Positions 9,368 to 19,029 of a stretch of DNA of 64,000 nt are shown here, in pieces. This DNA comes from Alphaproteobacteria bacterium. Its GTDB lineage: Bacteria; Pseudomonadota; Alphaproteobacteria; Rhizobiales; Xanthobacteraceae. The stretch covers positions 21,299-85,298 of the forward strand of contig WQYW01000001.1 in assembly GCA_009781045.1 (NCBI GenBank), in the 5' to 3' direction. Positions within the stretch are counted from its first letter, which is position 1; each line of letters opens with the position of its first letter. Below the pieces are notes generated by a model, which did no database searches, was not told where the DNA came from, and saw nothing but the letters and a program-made list of their open reading frames with translations. The translations under genes were made by a program, and so were the position numbers.

Positions 9368-9462
9368 TCTTTGCGCGGGCAGAACATTATTTTCCGGGTG
9401 AAATCGGACGGGGGCTTGCTCCCCGGGATTGAGGCCGGTGATTAGGTGATTGCTGCGTTGAC

Positions 9463-9502
9463 AAAGCTGGGCTGCATTCGTGCAGCCCAGCTTTGCTTTT
9501 TT
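9463..9502 (+). terminator. Rho-independent terminator after peptide 3
   Basis: AAAGCTGGGCTGCA-TTCG-TGCAGCCCAGCTTT-GCTTTTTT: perfect 14-bp stem, tetraloop, T-tract. Confidence 0.9.
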
Positions 9503-9811
9503 CCGGACTGTTCATGATTCAAGTTGTTGCGATTCCGTAGCCGTGATTCTGACCTGCGTAAGATCTTCCGTGATAGGGTCCGCGGGGCGCGCGCAGGGTC
9601 TGTCGTGCAGACCCTGCGGTTCCCGATCCCCGCATGGGGAACGGCATTTTGATGGATTGCCCCGCGAGGGGTGGTCTGATACCGGTATTGTGTAAGATTT
9701 GAATCTCCCTGGATTTGAATTTCTCTGGATTTTGAGGCGAATTTCGAGTCTCTTGGGGAGCCTCCCGGGGAGTCTCGCAGGCTCCCGCACCTGGACAGGT
9801 TTTGTTCAACC

Positions 9812-10717
9812 GTGAGCGAAGATTACGAATACGAAACCCTGCTTTCCGACGTGGCCCAGCTGCCGGGTAAGGCGCGCCGCCGCACGCTGCGCCTGTTCTG
9901 GAAGGTGCTCCGGCTGACCGGCAACCTGCCGGACATCGGGGTCACGGAAAATCTCAAATATATGCTCCATCTGTCGAACGCCGAAGCGCAGCGCGTGGAG
10001 GAGGAGATTGTGTTCCAGGATCTCATCGTCGGTGCCGAGTGGCTGGCGACCCTGCGGCGCAATCACGAAGAATTATGGCAGGATTCGGCGCTGATCTCGA
10101 TCCCGGGGCGGGAGGTGCTGGACGATGTGGGGCGCAGCGGCAAGCCGCTGATTTTCGCCCCGATCCATATGGGCTGTTTTGCCATGCCCTTTGCCAAGAT
10201 CATGTTCGATCATTTCCGCTCGCGCCGGATGCTGATTCTGCGTGCCCGCGAGGACCGGCCCGAGGAAACGCTGGCGATGCGCCGGGTCTCCGAGATGGGC
10301 GTGGATATGCGTTTCCTCAACATTCACCACAAACAGAGCTATTTTGACGCGGTCCAGTTCGCCAAGGACGGTGCCATCATCGTTATGTTTGTGGATCTGC
10401 CGGCGAGCTATGGCGGCGCGGTAAGGGTGAATTTCTTCGGCAAGCCGATCCGGCTTGCCATGGGCATCGGTTCGCTGGCGCGTCTGACCGGGGCGACGGT
10501 TATTCCGCTTTCGGTCCATTCGACGGTGCAGGGCGATGTCGTCAATGTCGGCCGCGCCTTTGAGACCTACGAAAAGGGACCTGAGGAAAAGGAGCGCGTT
10601 GCCACGATTGTGCGTCGGCATATCGAGGACAGTGTGCGCGACTCTCCCGAGCAGTGGCATATGTGGTCGCGCCTCCATGAATTTCTGGAGCCTGGACCGG
10701 AAGAAGAGGCCGCGTAA
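9812..10717 (+). CDS. LpxL/HtrB-like lysophospholipid/lauroyl acyltransferase family protein
   Basis: 301 aa, GTG start; SGKPLIFAPIHMGCFAMPFAKIM, RRMLILRARE, AIIVMFVDLPASYGGAVRVNFFGKPIRLAMGIGSLARLTGATVIPL fit the LpxL superfamily. The HX4(D/E) acidic position reads Ala (HMGCFA). Confidence 0.78.
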   Translation: MSEDYEYETLLSDVAQLPGKARRRTLRLFWKVLRLTGNLPDIGVTENLKYMLHLSNAEAQRVEEEIVFQDLIVGAEWLATLRRNHEELWQDSALISIPGREVLDDVGRSGKPLIFAPIHMGCFAMPFAKIMFDHFRSRRMLILRAREDRPEETLAMRRVSEMGVDMRFLNIHHKQSYFDAVQFAKDGAIIVMFVDLPASYGGAVRVNFFGKPIRLAMGIGSLARLTGATVIPLSVHSTVQGDVVNVGRAFETYEKGPEEKERVATIVRRHIEDSVRDSPEQWHMWSRLHEFLEPGPEEEAA

Positions 10718-12153
10718 TGAGTTCGATTGATTTCGATGACGAAATGGCGGCGCCGAAAGCGGGGCCGAAATCTCGCCAGCAGTCGCAGCTGCAGCAGGCG
10801 ACGCAGCCCGCCCAGCCGCAGGGGTCGCAGGCCCTGGTGGTGCGGGACACCGCAAACGAGGTGGCGCTGTTTGCCGCCCAGGCTTCGCGCATCGGCAGCA
10901 CCATCGATCTGCGTCAGAATCGCACGGTGACGGTGATGGCGTGGCTGACGCTGGCTGTGATCGTGTCGCTGTTTCTGGCGCTGCGCTTCGCCCATTTTTC
11001 CAGGACCGAATCGGTGCGCGGTCTGATTGCCTCCAGCCTCGGTTCCGAGCGCCTGGATGCCCCCAGGAACGGGGTGATCAAGGAGATCTATGTCAAGCAG
11101 GGGGATACGGTCCATCCCGGCACAGCGATCTATCAAATCGCCATGAGCGACGCGACTTCCTCCGCGGGTGAATCGGTGGTGGCCTCCGAGGGCCGGGCGC
11201 TGACCCAGCAGCGGGCCAACCAGGTTGCCGAAATGCAGCGTGCCGAGGCCTTTCTGAAAGGAGCCAACGAGCAGCAGGCGGCGGTGGAGCGGGAACAGAA
11301 AAAGGTGGTGGCGGCCCTGGACGAACAGGAAAAGGGCATGCAGGAGCTGGTGGACGAGGCCAAGGCCAAGGTAGCGCATATGCGGGAAATGGTGGCCAAG
11401 GGCTACGCCACGCAGGTCCAGCTGGATGAATATCTGCGCTCCAAGGCCGAATATGAAAGACAGCTGATTGAGGTCCGGGTGCGGCGGGTCGAACAGACGC
11501 GCCAGGAGACGGAAAAGAAACGCGAGTTCCAGATTCTTCTGGCGGAAAAGGAAAGCCAGAGGGTCAATGCGGGGAGCCAGATCGCCGCGATTGATGCCCG
11601 GCTGACAGGGCTCAAGACCCAGTCTTCCATGGTGGTGCAGTCGCAGTCGGAAGGCCAGGTTCTCTCCGTCAACGTCACCATCGGCGACTCGGTGGAACCG
11701 GGGCAGCATGTGGCGCTGATCGGCAGTCCCAAAGCCGAGGCCCTGATCGTGCTCGATGTGCCCTCGCGGGCCATCGGTCTGGTCAAGGTCGGCCAGAGCG
11801 TGGTCCTGAAATACGATGCCTTTCCCTACAAGACCTTCGGGATCCAGCATGGCCGCGTGACCTCGGTGGCACAGGCTGCGGTCTCCGGCCCCGGGGGAGC
11901 CAAGCCCGACCTTGGCAGCCTCGCCAGTCTGGGCGGTGCGGCGCTCGGCGCCGCCGCGGCCGGTGGCATCGGTGCCGTCAAGCAGTCGGTGTACCGGGTC
12001 GAGGTCAAGCCCGAGAAGAATGAGATCATGGCCTATGGCGAGAAACGGAGACTGACGCTGGGATCCACCCTGTCGGCGGAGATCATCGTCGAACGCCGCC
12101 GCCTGATCGACTGGGTGCTGGATCCGGTTCGTGCCATGGGAGGCCGGGGATGA
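10717..12153 (+). CDS. HlyD-family membrane fusion protein (type I secretion adaptor)
   Basis: 478 aa; single TM, ESVRGLIASS...GVIKEIYVKQGDTVHPGTAIYQI lipoyl-like motif, coiled coil, SEGQVLSVNVTIGDSVEPGQ. ATGA overlap with the upstream gene. Confidence 0.88.
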   Translation: MSSIDFDDEMAAPKAGPKSRQQSQLQQATQPAQPQGSQALVVRDTANEVALFAAQASRIGSTIDLRQNRTVTVMAWLTLAVIVSLFLALRFAHFSRTESVRGLIASSLGSERLDAPRNGVIKEIYVKQGDTVHPGTAIYQIAMSDATSSAGESVVASEGRALTQQRANQVAEMQRAEAFLKGANEQQAAVEREQKKVVAALDEQEKGMQELVDEAKAKVAHMREMVAKGYATQVQLDEYLRSKAEYERQLIEVRVRRVEQTRQETEKKREFQILLAEKESQRVNAGSQIAAIDARLTGLKTQSSMVVQSQSEGQVLSVNVTIGDSVEPGQHVALIGSPKAEALIVLDVPSRAIGLVKVGQSVVLKYDAFPYKTFGIQHGRVTSVAQAAVSGPGGAKPDLGSLASLGGAALGAAAAGGIGAVKQSVYRVEVKPEKNEIMAYGEKRRLTLGSTLSAEIIVERRRLIDWVLDPVRAMGGRG

Positions 12154-14315
12154 GCGGCGTACTTGATATCCTCAGCCGCAAGCGGCGGGTCCGGACGGTG
12201 CTCCAGGGCGAGGCCAACGAATGCGGTCTCGCCTGCCTCGCCATGGTGGCCAATTACCACAGCCACGACATCTCGCTGTCCTATCTGCGCTCGCTGTTTC
12301 CGCTGTCGCTGCGCGGCATGACCTTCGGCGAGATCGTGCGCCTGGCCGACAAGCTCGATCTGGATGCCCAGGGCTTCGCCATCAGCAAGGTGAAGGAAGT
12401 GGCCGAACTCAAATGTCCGGCGATCCTGCACTGGAACGGCAACCACATCGTGGTGCTGGAGAAGGTGGTTCGGGGCGTTTTCTACATCCACGATCCGGCC
12501 TTCGGTGTGCGGCGCTATTCCCTAGAGGACGTGAAGCAGCATTTTGCCGGGACCGCCCTGGAATTCGAGCCCCGGGTCAAGTTCAACGCCATCAAGGCGG
12601 CGAAGAAATCGCGCTACTGGAGTGTGTTCAAGGCCTGCCGCGGCATCGAGAGCACCATCGCGGTGGTTGCGGTGATGTCCTTTGGTGCCAGCCTGTTTGC
12701 GCTGACCACCCCGGTCTTCCTCGAGGTGGCGCTCGATAACGTGATCCCGCAATATGACGTCGATCTGCTGCTGATGATCACGATCGGCATGGCGCTGTTC
12801 ACAAGCTACGAGGCGGTGGCGCGGTGGCTGCGTGATTTCGTCACCCTGCAGTCCTCGACGGTGTTTGAGATCTTCTTCACCCGCAACGTGGTCGGGCACG
12901 CCTTTCGTCTGCCGGTGCGGTTTTTTGAATTGCGCCATCCCGGCGACTTCCTCACCCGGCTGGCTTCGATTGACCACATCCGCACCTTCCTGGTCACGGG
13001 CTTTGTCTCCTCGGTTGCCGATGGCGCGATGTCGCTGCTGACCGTGGTGATGATGTTCTACTACTCGCCGACCATGGCCGGGGTGTCGGTGGGCGTCCTC
13101 ATCGTGGCGCTGGTGGTGCGGGTGGCGACGTATCCCAAGATCGCCGAATACACCACTGCGACGCTGGAGGCGCGATCGGAGGAGCAGGCGCGGCTGATCG
13201 ACGGGCTCCAGAGCGTTGCCACGCTCAAGGTGCATAATACCGAGGAGCTGTTCTGCCTCAAATGGTTTGACAACTTCACCCGCTTTGCCAATGCGGGATT
13301 CCGGACCGGCAAGCTTACCATCGATACCGATCTTCTGCTCCATATCCTGTTCATGGTCGGCACGGTGGTCACGCTTTATATCGGCGTCGCCGATGTCATG
13401 AAAAACGAAGCCTCGGTCGCCAAAGGCGGGACCACAATCGGTATTCTCTACGCCTTTTTCGCCCTGCGCGGTTCCTTCTTCAACGCCATGAACGCGCTGA
13501 TCATGAACCTGCTCCAGCTTTCGGTGATGAAGGCGCATTTCGCCCGGCTTGACGATATCCTCGACGAGGCCCAGGAAACCAATATCGGCCGGGTCGGCGG
13601 AGAGCGGTCGATCCGCAGCGCGGTCCGGATTGAGGATGTCAACATCCAGTTCGATCGCGGGACCAAGCCGCTGGTTGAGGGCATCAATTTTCAGCTCAAC
13701 GTCGCCGCCCATGAGTCGATCGCCATCATCGGCGATTCGGGGTGTGGCAAGTCATCTCTGCTGAAGGTCGTCTCCAGCCTCCACGCCCCCTTCACCGGCC
13801 GGGTGCTGGTTGATGAACTGCCGCTGTCGGCGTTCGGTCTCCACGAATACCGCGCCAATCTCGGCGTGGTCTTCCCCGAGGACAATCTGTTCAGCGGCAC
13901 CGTGGTGGACAACCTGACGATCTTCTCCCAGGAGGTCGACGGCAAGCGGGTTGAGGAGGCGCTGGCCATGGTCGACCTGCTTGAGGAGGTCCATCGCCTG
14001 CCGCAGGGGCTGGCGACGCTGCTGTCGAATGAAAGCCCGATCCTTTCCACCGGACAGCGCCGCCGCCTCCTGCTGGCGCGCGCCATCGTGCGCCAGCCGC
14101 GACTGCTGCTGCTCGATGAAATCACCGCCAATCTCGATCCCCAGACCGAGGAGAAAATCGTCTCCGCACTGAGCCGGGTGCCGGCGGCCAAGGTTTTCGT
14201 CACCCACAGCGAGCGGTTGCTGCGCTACGTCAACCAGATCTATCACATCACCGAGGGCCGGATGGTGCCGGTCACCTATCAGAGATCGAAGACCGCCGTG
14301 TTGAATCCGGTGTAG
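12150..14315 (+). CDS. Peptidase C39 domain-containing ABC transporter (PCAT; bacteriocin-type exporter)
   Basis: 721 aa; N-terminal C39 with QGEANECGLACLAMV (oxyanion Gln, catalytic Cys), HWNGNHIVVL (His), HDPA (Asp); 6-TM region; Walker A GDSGCGKSSL, signature STGQRRRLLLARA, Walker B LLLLDE. Confidence 0.95.
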   Translation: MSGVLDILSRKRRVRTVLQGEANECGLACLAMVANYHSHDISLSYLRSLFPLSLRGMTFGEIVRLADKLDLDAQGFAISKVKEVAELKCPAILHWNGNHIVVLEKVVRGVFYIHDPAFGVRRYSLEDVKQHFAGTALEFEPRVKFNAIKAAKKSRYWSVFKACRGIESTIAVVAVMSFGASLFALTTPVFLEVALDNVIPQYDVDLLLMITIGMALFTSYEAVARWLRDFVTLQSSTVFEIFFTRNVVGHAFRLPVRFFELRHPGDFLTRLASIDHIRTFLVTGFVSSVADGAMSLLTVVMMFYYSPTMAGVSVGVLIVALVVRVATYPKIAEYTTATLEARSEEQARLIDGLQSVATLKVHNTEELFCLKWFDNFTRFANAGFRTGKLTIDTDLLLHILFMVGTVVTLYIGVADVMKNEASVAKGGTTIGILYAFFALRGSFFNAMNALIMNLLQLSVMKAHFARLDDILDEAQETNIGRVGGERSIRSAVRIEDVNIQFDRGTKPLVEGINFQLNVAAHESIAIIGDSGCGKSSLLKVVSSLHAPFTGRVLVDELPLSAFGLHEYRANLGVVFPEDNLFSGTVVDNLTIFSQEVDGKRVEEALAMVDLLEEVHRLPQGLATLLSNESPILSTGQRRRLLLARAIVRQPRLLLLDEITANLDPQTEEKIVSALSRVPAAKVFVTHSERLLRYVNQIYHITEGRMVPVTYQRSKTAVLNPV

Positions 14316-15179
14316 GTCGGTCCTGATGCGGTGGCTTCGGGGTGTCGGGCACGGGCTCTGGTCGGTGCCAGGCTGTTGGCGTTTCAGAAAGCTGTGACTT
14401 GCCGGGCAGGATTGGCCGAGCGGCTTGCCGCCCGGGACCTTTCGCCGACAGCGTTCCCTCGAAAGTCTTCCGGGCGGTTGGCGAGGGGAGCCGTGATCTT
14501 CACAAAAACAAGGGCTTCGATTGAGTTGCGCCGCGCGGCGCCTTGACGCCGCTTTCGCAAGGCCACCGGGGCTGGCGCCAGGGGGGCGGGCAGGGCGGCG
14601 CCGCGGCAGTTCGGCAGCGAGGAAAAAGACAAACAGGCTCAATAACTTCCTGCTTCAAGGCGGGACTGCAGCTGCGGCAGGACCGGGCACCAGGGGGCGG
14701 GCCGCTGCCGCCGGTGCTGCGGGAATTTCGCTCCCGGGATCCGTCTTCTGGCCTGATGTCCCTGATTCTCCTGAACCATTCTGCACCCCGAGAGCCCGCC
14801 GCAACAGTGTCAGGACCGGCAACGACGGGGCAGGCCCGTAAACCTAAATTAATAAAGTATTTTCTGAGGATTGTATCAGAGCCTTTTTTTTGACAGGGTC
14901 GCGGCATATTCCCTGTGGTAAATGGTGGCTGTCGAGGCTTCGCGATCGCGGCAGCAGGATATGCGGAAGGGGGGGCCGGTTTTCGGGACGCCAACCCCTT
15001 TTGGGAAGGCCGCGTCAGGACAGAGGGCGCTTGAGGATCAAAGGGCGCTTCAGATCTGGTTTGGCGCGGATGTGAGAGATGAGACCAGTGGTCCGATAGA
15101 AGAGGGTTGCGATTTTGCTCCGCGTGCCGTGTGGCGGGCGCGCATGGCGGGTTGCGTGTGACAGCCGGGTGATAGGTAG

Positions 15180-18100
15180 ATGTCGGTACAAGAGTTTCAT
15201 TCCCCTGAGAGCGAACCGGTGACAGGACAGTCGACGTTGGAGACCTCCGGCTTCAGGCGCGCTCCGCTTGAGGGCCCGGTGCAGGAGCAGCCGAGGTCGC
15301 CAGCCGATGCCCTTTTTGCGCTCCGCAAGCCCTCTGACAGTTCTCTCACCACCAGGCAGACGATGGAAGAACCCACCAGGCCGACCCCGGTCACTGCTCT
15401 CTCTCCCCTGGCAGGGAACGATGAAGGCCTGTCGGCGGTGAGACGGCCGTCCTTTGAGAACGCCGCCTCGCCGCGCCCGATTATGGAGCAGCTGGTCCCG
15501 TCCCAGTCAGCTGTGCGGGATCCGGTGCAGCCGGCGAGGCCGTCTCTGGCACCGACGTCGCTGTCGGACAATGGGGATGGCCTGTCGGCGGCGAAGCGGC
15601 CGTCCTTTGAAAACACGCCGCCGCCCCGGCTGGTGAGCGCGGCGTCAGGCGCGCCCGCAGCGGGCGAGGGCTTTCCAGGTCTCAAGATTTCGTCCTTTGG
15701 CAATCCGACGGCGCCCGGCGCGCCGGAAGCAAGAGTGGGCGAGGCGGCAGCCCAGTCCGATCCGGCGGCGGGCAAGGCCGATGGTTTTTCCGCCCTCAAG
15801 CAGCATCTGGTTGCGATCACCAGTCAGATCGAGGCGCTCAGCGACATCGGCGCGCCGCAGCTGTCGGCGGCAGCGATTCATGGCGAGCTGGCGCAGATTC
15901 GCAGCGTGATTGCGACTGCGCTGCCACGGCGAGCCATTGAGGTGATCGACGGCAAGATCGCTGTGGTGCGGCGACGCATTGAGGGTGCGCGCGGGCGGGT
16001 GCGGGGCGATATCCTCAAGGATATCGAACAGACGCTGGCGCAGATCGGTGAGATGCTGGGGTCGCTTGCTCCAGCCGAACAGCTTGCCGGTGCCGACAGG
16101 GAAATCGTCGAGCTTGGTGCCAGTGTTGACCGGATTCTTGCCAACAAGAGTGATGTCGGGAGCTTGCGCAAGCTCGAAGGCGATGTCGCAGGCCTGCGGC
16201 AGCTGGTGTCGCATGTCGCCTGCAGGGAGACTCTTCATCAGCTCGAAGAGAATGTCGATCTGTTGTCGGCGACGGTCGGGGAGATCATACGTGCAGCCGG
16301 AGGGGGTGACGCCCCGGTAACAGGGGAACGTCCCCTCGAGGTGCAGCCCAGCGTATCGCAGATGATCCGTTCTGCGCCTGCCGCGCCCGCGCCTGCGCCT
16401 GCGGGCCTCATCGTCGAGCATGTCGATGACATGGGCCGGAATGCAGGACCGAATGCAGGACCAATGGCTCCGGTGCCGGGAGTGCGGCCACAACAGCCGA
16501 ATCGGGCGGCTCCGGATCAGGCCGCTGCGGAGGATGGGCGCGAGAAAGGCGCTCGGGGGGCGATGGACAGCCTGGTCGATCTGGTGGCCCGAGAAACCGG
16601 CCAGCAGCGGGGAGTGCGTTCCTCGCCTTCCAATGAGGGACTGGACCTGCTCAATCTGCGTGCTGCGAAGGAGGGGCCCGTCGTTCATGGGGACCACTCG
16701 ACTGACGCCGGTCAAAGCGATGATCAGGGCGAGGTCAACGCCGCGGTGGAGCGCATCGCCCAGCAGTTGAGAAATGCCGGGGCGAGCAGGCCCGGGGTTT
16801 TCAGGGACCCGGCGGTTCAGGAGGCCCTGAACCCGGTCGGTGCCAGCGACAATGCCAGCGCAAATTCACCCCTGTCGCGGGGGACGGGCAGGCCGAAGCG
16901 GGGCAAGGCGACTTCCGGTTTCCAGGAGGGCCTGCCCAATCCCTTCCTTGACAGATCGACGGAGGTGGACGTGTTCGCCTCTCTGTTCGAACCGAACCAG
17001 GAGGCGCGGGCCGAGTTCAGCGCCGCTGCCGAGCCCGCCCAGGCCTGGGGTCTGGAGCCCATCGTCACGCTTGAGGAGCCGGCGCAGGAAGCGCCGCCGA
17101 ATCCACGCATGCGTTCCGGTGGCGGGATGGGCTCGCCCGAACCCATGAACGCTCCACGGCGTGGTCGCGAAATGCCGAAGATGCGACCGCCGGACCAGCG
17201 TCGTGAGATGCGCCTGCCGCCGCTGCGGCAGAAGGCAAAACGTCGGCGCTCCAGCACAGGGGCCGGTATGGGGATCTTTCTCGCAATGACCGGACTCCTG
17301 GTCCTCGGCGGTGTCGGGACCACGGTCTATGCGCTGCAGGCGCGATGGAACGTTCCGGCCCTGAACGCGCCGACCGCACCGATCGACGCAGCGATGAAGA
17401 CGGATGTCAGGCCGGTCAGCACCGGCACCCAGTCGGCGGAGTTTGGCAACCCGCAATCCGTGCCGGAGCCGGACCTGCAGCCGCAGCCGGCAGTGGATGC
17501 GAACCTGCAGCCGACACCGGAGGATCGTACCGGATCAACCGGCGGCAATCCGGGGGAGACGCGGGCGTTGTCCAGCCCGGGCCAGGATATTCATCGGGTT
17601 GCTCTCAACAGCGATTTTCCTGTGGTCCAGATGCACACCACGCTCAGCAAAGCGCCTGTGCCGGAGACCGAAAGGCTGCCGGATGCCATTGGTGGGCATG
17701 GGTTGCGTGCTGCGGCGCTCCGAGGTGATCCGGCTGGGGTTTATGAGGTCGGTCTGCGCTTTGCCCAGGGTAAGTCCGTGCCCCAGAATTATCCGGAGGC
17801 AGCGCGCTGGTTCCGGTGGGCGCAGCAGGCCGGGGTGGTGCCCGCGGCTTTCCAGCTTGGCGTGCTCTTTGAGAAAGGTCAGGGGGTGTTGAAGGATCCG
17901 GAGAGGGCAAGGGCGTATTATCTTGAGGCGGCGGAACGTGGCAACGCAGCTGCCATGCACAATCTTGCTGTTCTTGAAGCGGACAGAGGAAATCCCACCA
18001 GTGCGGCGCAGTGGTTTATCAAGGCCGCCAACTGTGGTGTTACGGATAGTCAGTTCAACCTTGCCGTCCTCTATTTCCGCGGCGTCGGTGTGAAAGTGGA

Positions 18101-18368
18101 TCTTGGCGAGTCCTATAAGTGGTTCAGTCTTGCTGCAGCGCGGGGGGATCGGGATGCGATGGACCGCCGCAACGATGTGGCCATGCGGCTGAGCGATGTG
18201 GAGCTGGCCCGCGCGGAACAGGCGATCAAAAACTTTGTAGTTGAGCCTCAGCCCGACGAAGCCTTCAGTGTCCCGGGGCCGGTTGGCGGATGGGATGCCA
18301 CAGCCGTGAAGACGCCCGGGCCGACCGCGCCCACCGCGCCGCCGCCGCCGGTGGCGACCGTGCATTGA
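15180..18368 (+). CDS. Large single-TM protein with C-terminal Sel1-like repeats
   Basis: 1062 aa; disordered N-terminal repeats (GLSAxRRPSFEN), coiled-coil middle, TM (GMGIFLAMTGLLVLGGVGTTVYAL), C-terminal Sel1 repeats (DPAGVYEVGLRFAQGKSVPQNYPEAARWFRWAQQAG...). Confidence 0.8.
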   Translation: MSVQEFHSPESEPVTGQSTLETSGFRRAPLEGPVQEQPRSPADALFALRKPSDSSLTTRQTMEEPTRPTPVTALSPLAGNDEGLSAVRRPSFENAASPRPIMEQLVPSQSAVRDPVQPARPSLAPTSLSDNGDGLSAAKRPSFENTPPPRLVSAASGAPAAGEGFPGLKISSFGNPTAPGAPEARVGEAAAQSDPAAGKADGFSALKQHLVAITSQIEALSDIGAPQLSAAAIHGELAQIRSVIATALPRRAIEVIDGKIAVVRRRIEGARGRVRGDILKDIEQTLAQIGEMLGSLAPAEQLAGADREIVELGASVDRILANKSDVGSLRKLEGDVAGLRQLVSHVACRETLHQLEENVDLLSATVGEIIRAAGGGDAPVTGERPLEVQPSVSQMIRSAPAAPAPAPAGLIVEHVDDMGRNAGPNAGPMAPVPGVRPQQPNRAAPDQAAAEDGREKGARGAMDSLVDLVARETGQQRGVRSSPSNEGLDLLNLRAAKEGPVVHGDHSTDAGQSDDQGEVNAAVERIAQQLRNAGASRPGVFRDPAVQEALNPVGASDNASANSPLSRGTGRPKRGKATSGFQEGLPNPFLDRSTEVDVFASLFEPNQEARAEFSAAAEPAQAWGLEPIVTLEEPAQEAPPNPRMRSGGGMGSPEPMNAPRRGREMPKMRPPDQRREMRLPPLRQKAKRRRSSTGAGMGIFLAMTGLLVLGGVGTTVYALQARWNVPALNAPTAPIDAAMKTDVRPVSTGTQSAEFGNPQSVPEPDLQPQPAVDANLQPTPEDRTGSTGGNPGETRALSSPGQDIHRVALNSDFPVVQMHTTLSKAPVPETERLPDAIGGHGLRAAALRGDPAGVYEVGLRFAQGKSVPQNYPEAARWFRWAQQAGVVPAAFQLGVLFEKGQGVLKDPERARAYYLEAAERGNAAAMHNLAVLEADRGNPTSAAQWFIKAANCGVTDSQFNLAVLYFRGVGVKVDLGESYKWFSLAAARGDRDAMDRRNDVAMRLSDVELARAEQAIKNFVVEPQPDEAFSVPGPVGGWDATAVKTPGPTAPTAPPPPVATVH

Positions 18369-18389
18369 TGATGGGGACGCGGTCTTGCT

Positions 18390-18416
18390 GACCGCCTCCA
18401 AACGCTTGAGGCGGTC
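18390..18416 (+). terminator. Hairpin terminator downstream of Sel1 protein
   Basis: GACCGCCTC-caaacgctt-GAGGCGGTC followed by tcgccttt. Confidence 0.5.
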
Positions 18417-19029
18417 TCGCCTTTATCAAGATTGGCGGCGGGTGAGCGTGAGGCAGGGGATCGCCAGGGAGCAATTGCAGATCCCATGGCAGATTTCCCA
18501 GGGTGCCATATTGCCATATTCATGGCATCCGCCAGCCGTGCGCTTGGGGAATATGGCATATCGGCCGGCTGGATATGCTGGAACGTGGTGCGAGGTTTGA
18601 GATCGCCTCGGTCCCTGGGCTGTGGTGAGAGAGTCGAAAGCGCGGAAAACCCAGGTTTGAAAAACCCGCTTGATCCGCAAGCGGGCGTGAAGCGACAGCG
18701 CTGCGGATCCGCTTACAGTGGGTGCGCGCTGTTTTACGTGGCTTTCGCCTGTTCCTGATTCTCGAGGTTCGGTTCGCGTCTTTTTGAGAGCGTGCAAAAA
18801 TCTCCTTTTGCGGAATTTCGCTGCACAGGTTGTGGGGATGTCTTAAAGGGGATGGCCTGGTGTCATCCTCGAAAAACCGTTTCGATTTCACTCCACCCGC
18901 GAGCTGCCGCTTCAACGGCTGCAGAGAAAAAGCGCGAGTGAGCGCCGATGATGGTTGCGAAACGCAAAAACGCAACTTCAAGAAGGCTCGAAGTTGCGTT
19001 TTGCTGGATGGTTCCCGCGTCCTGACAGC

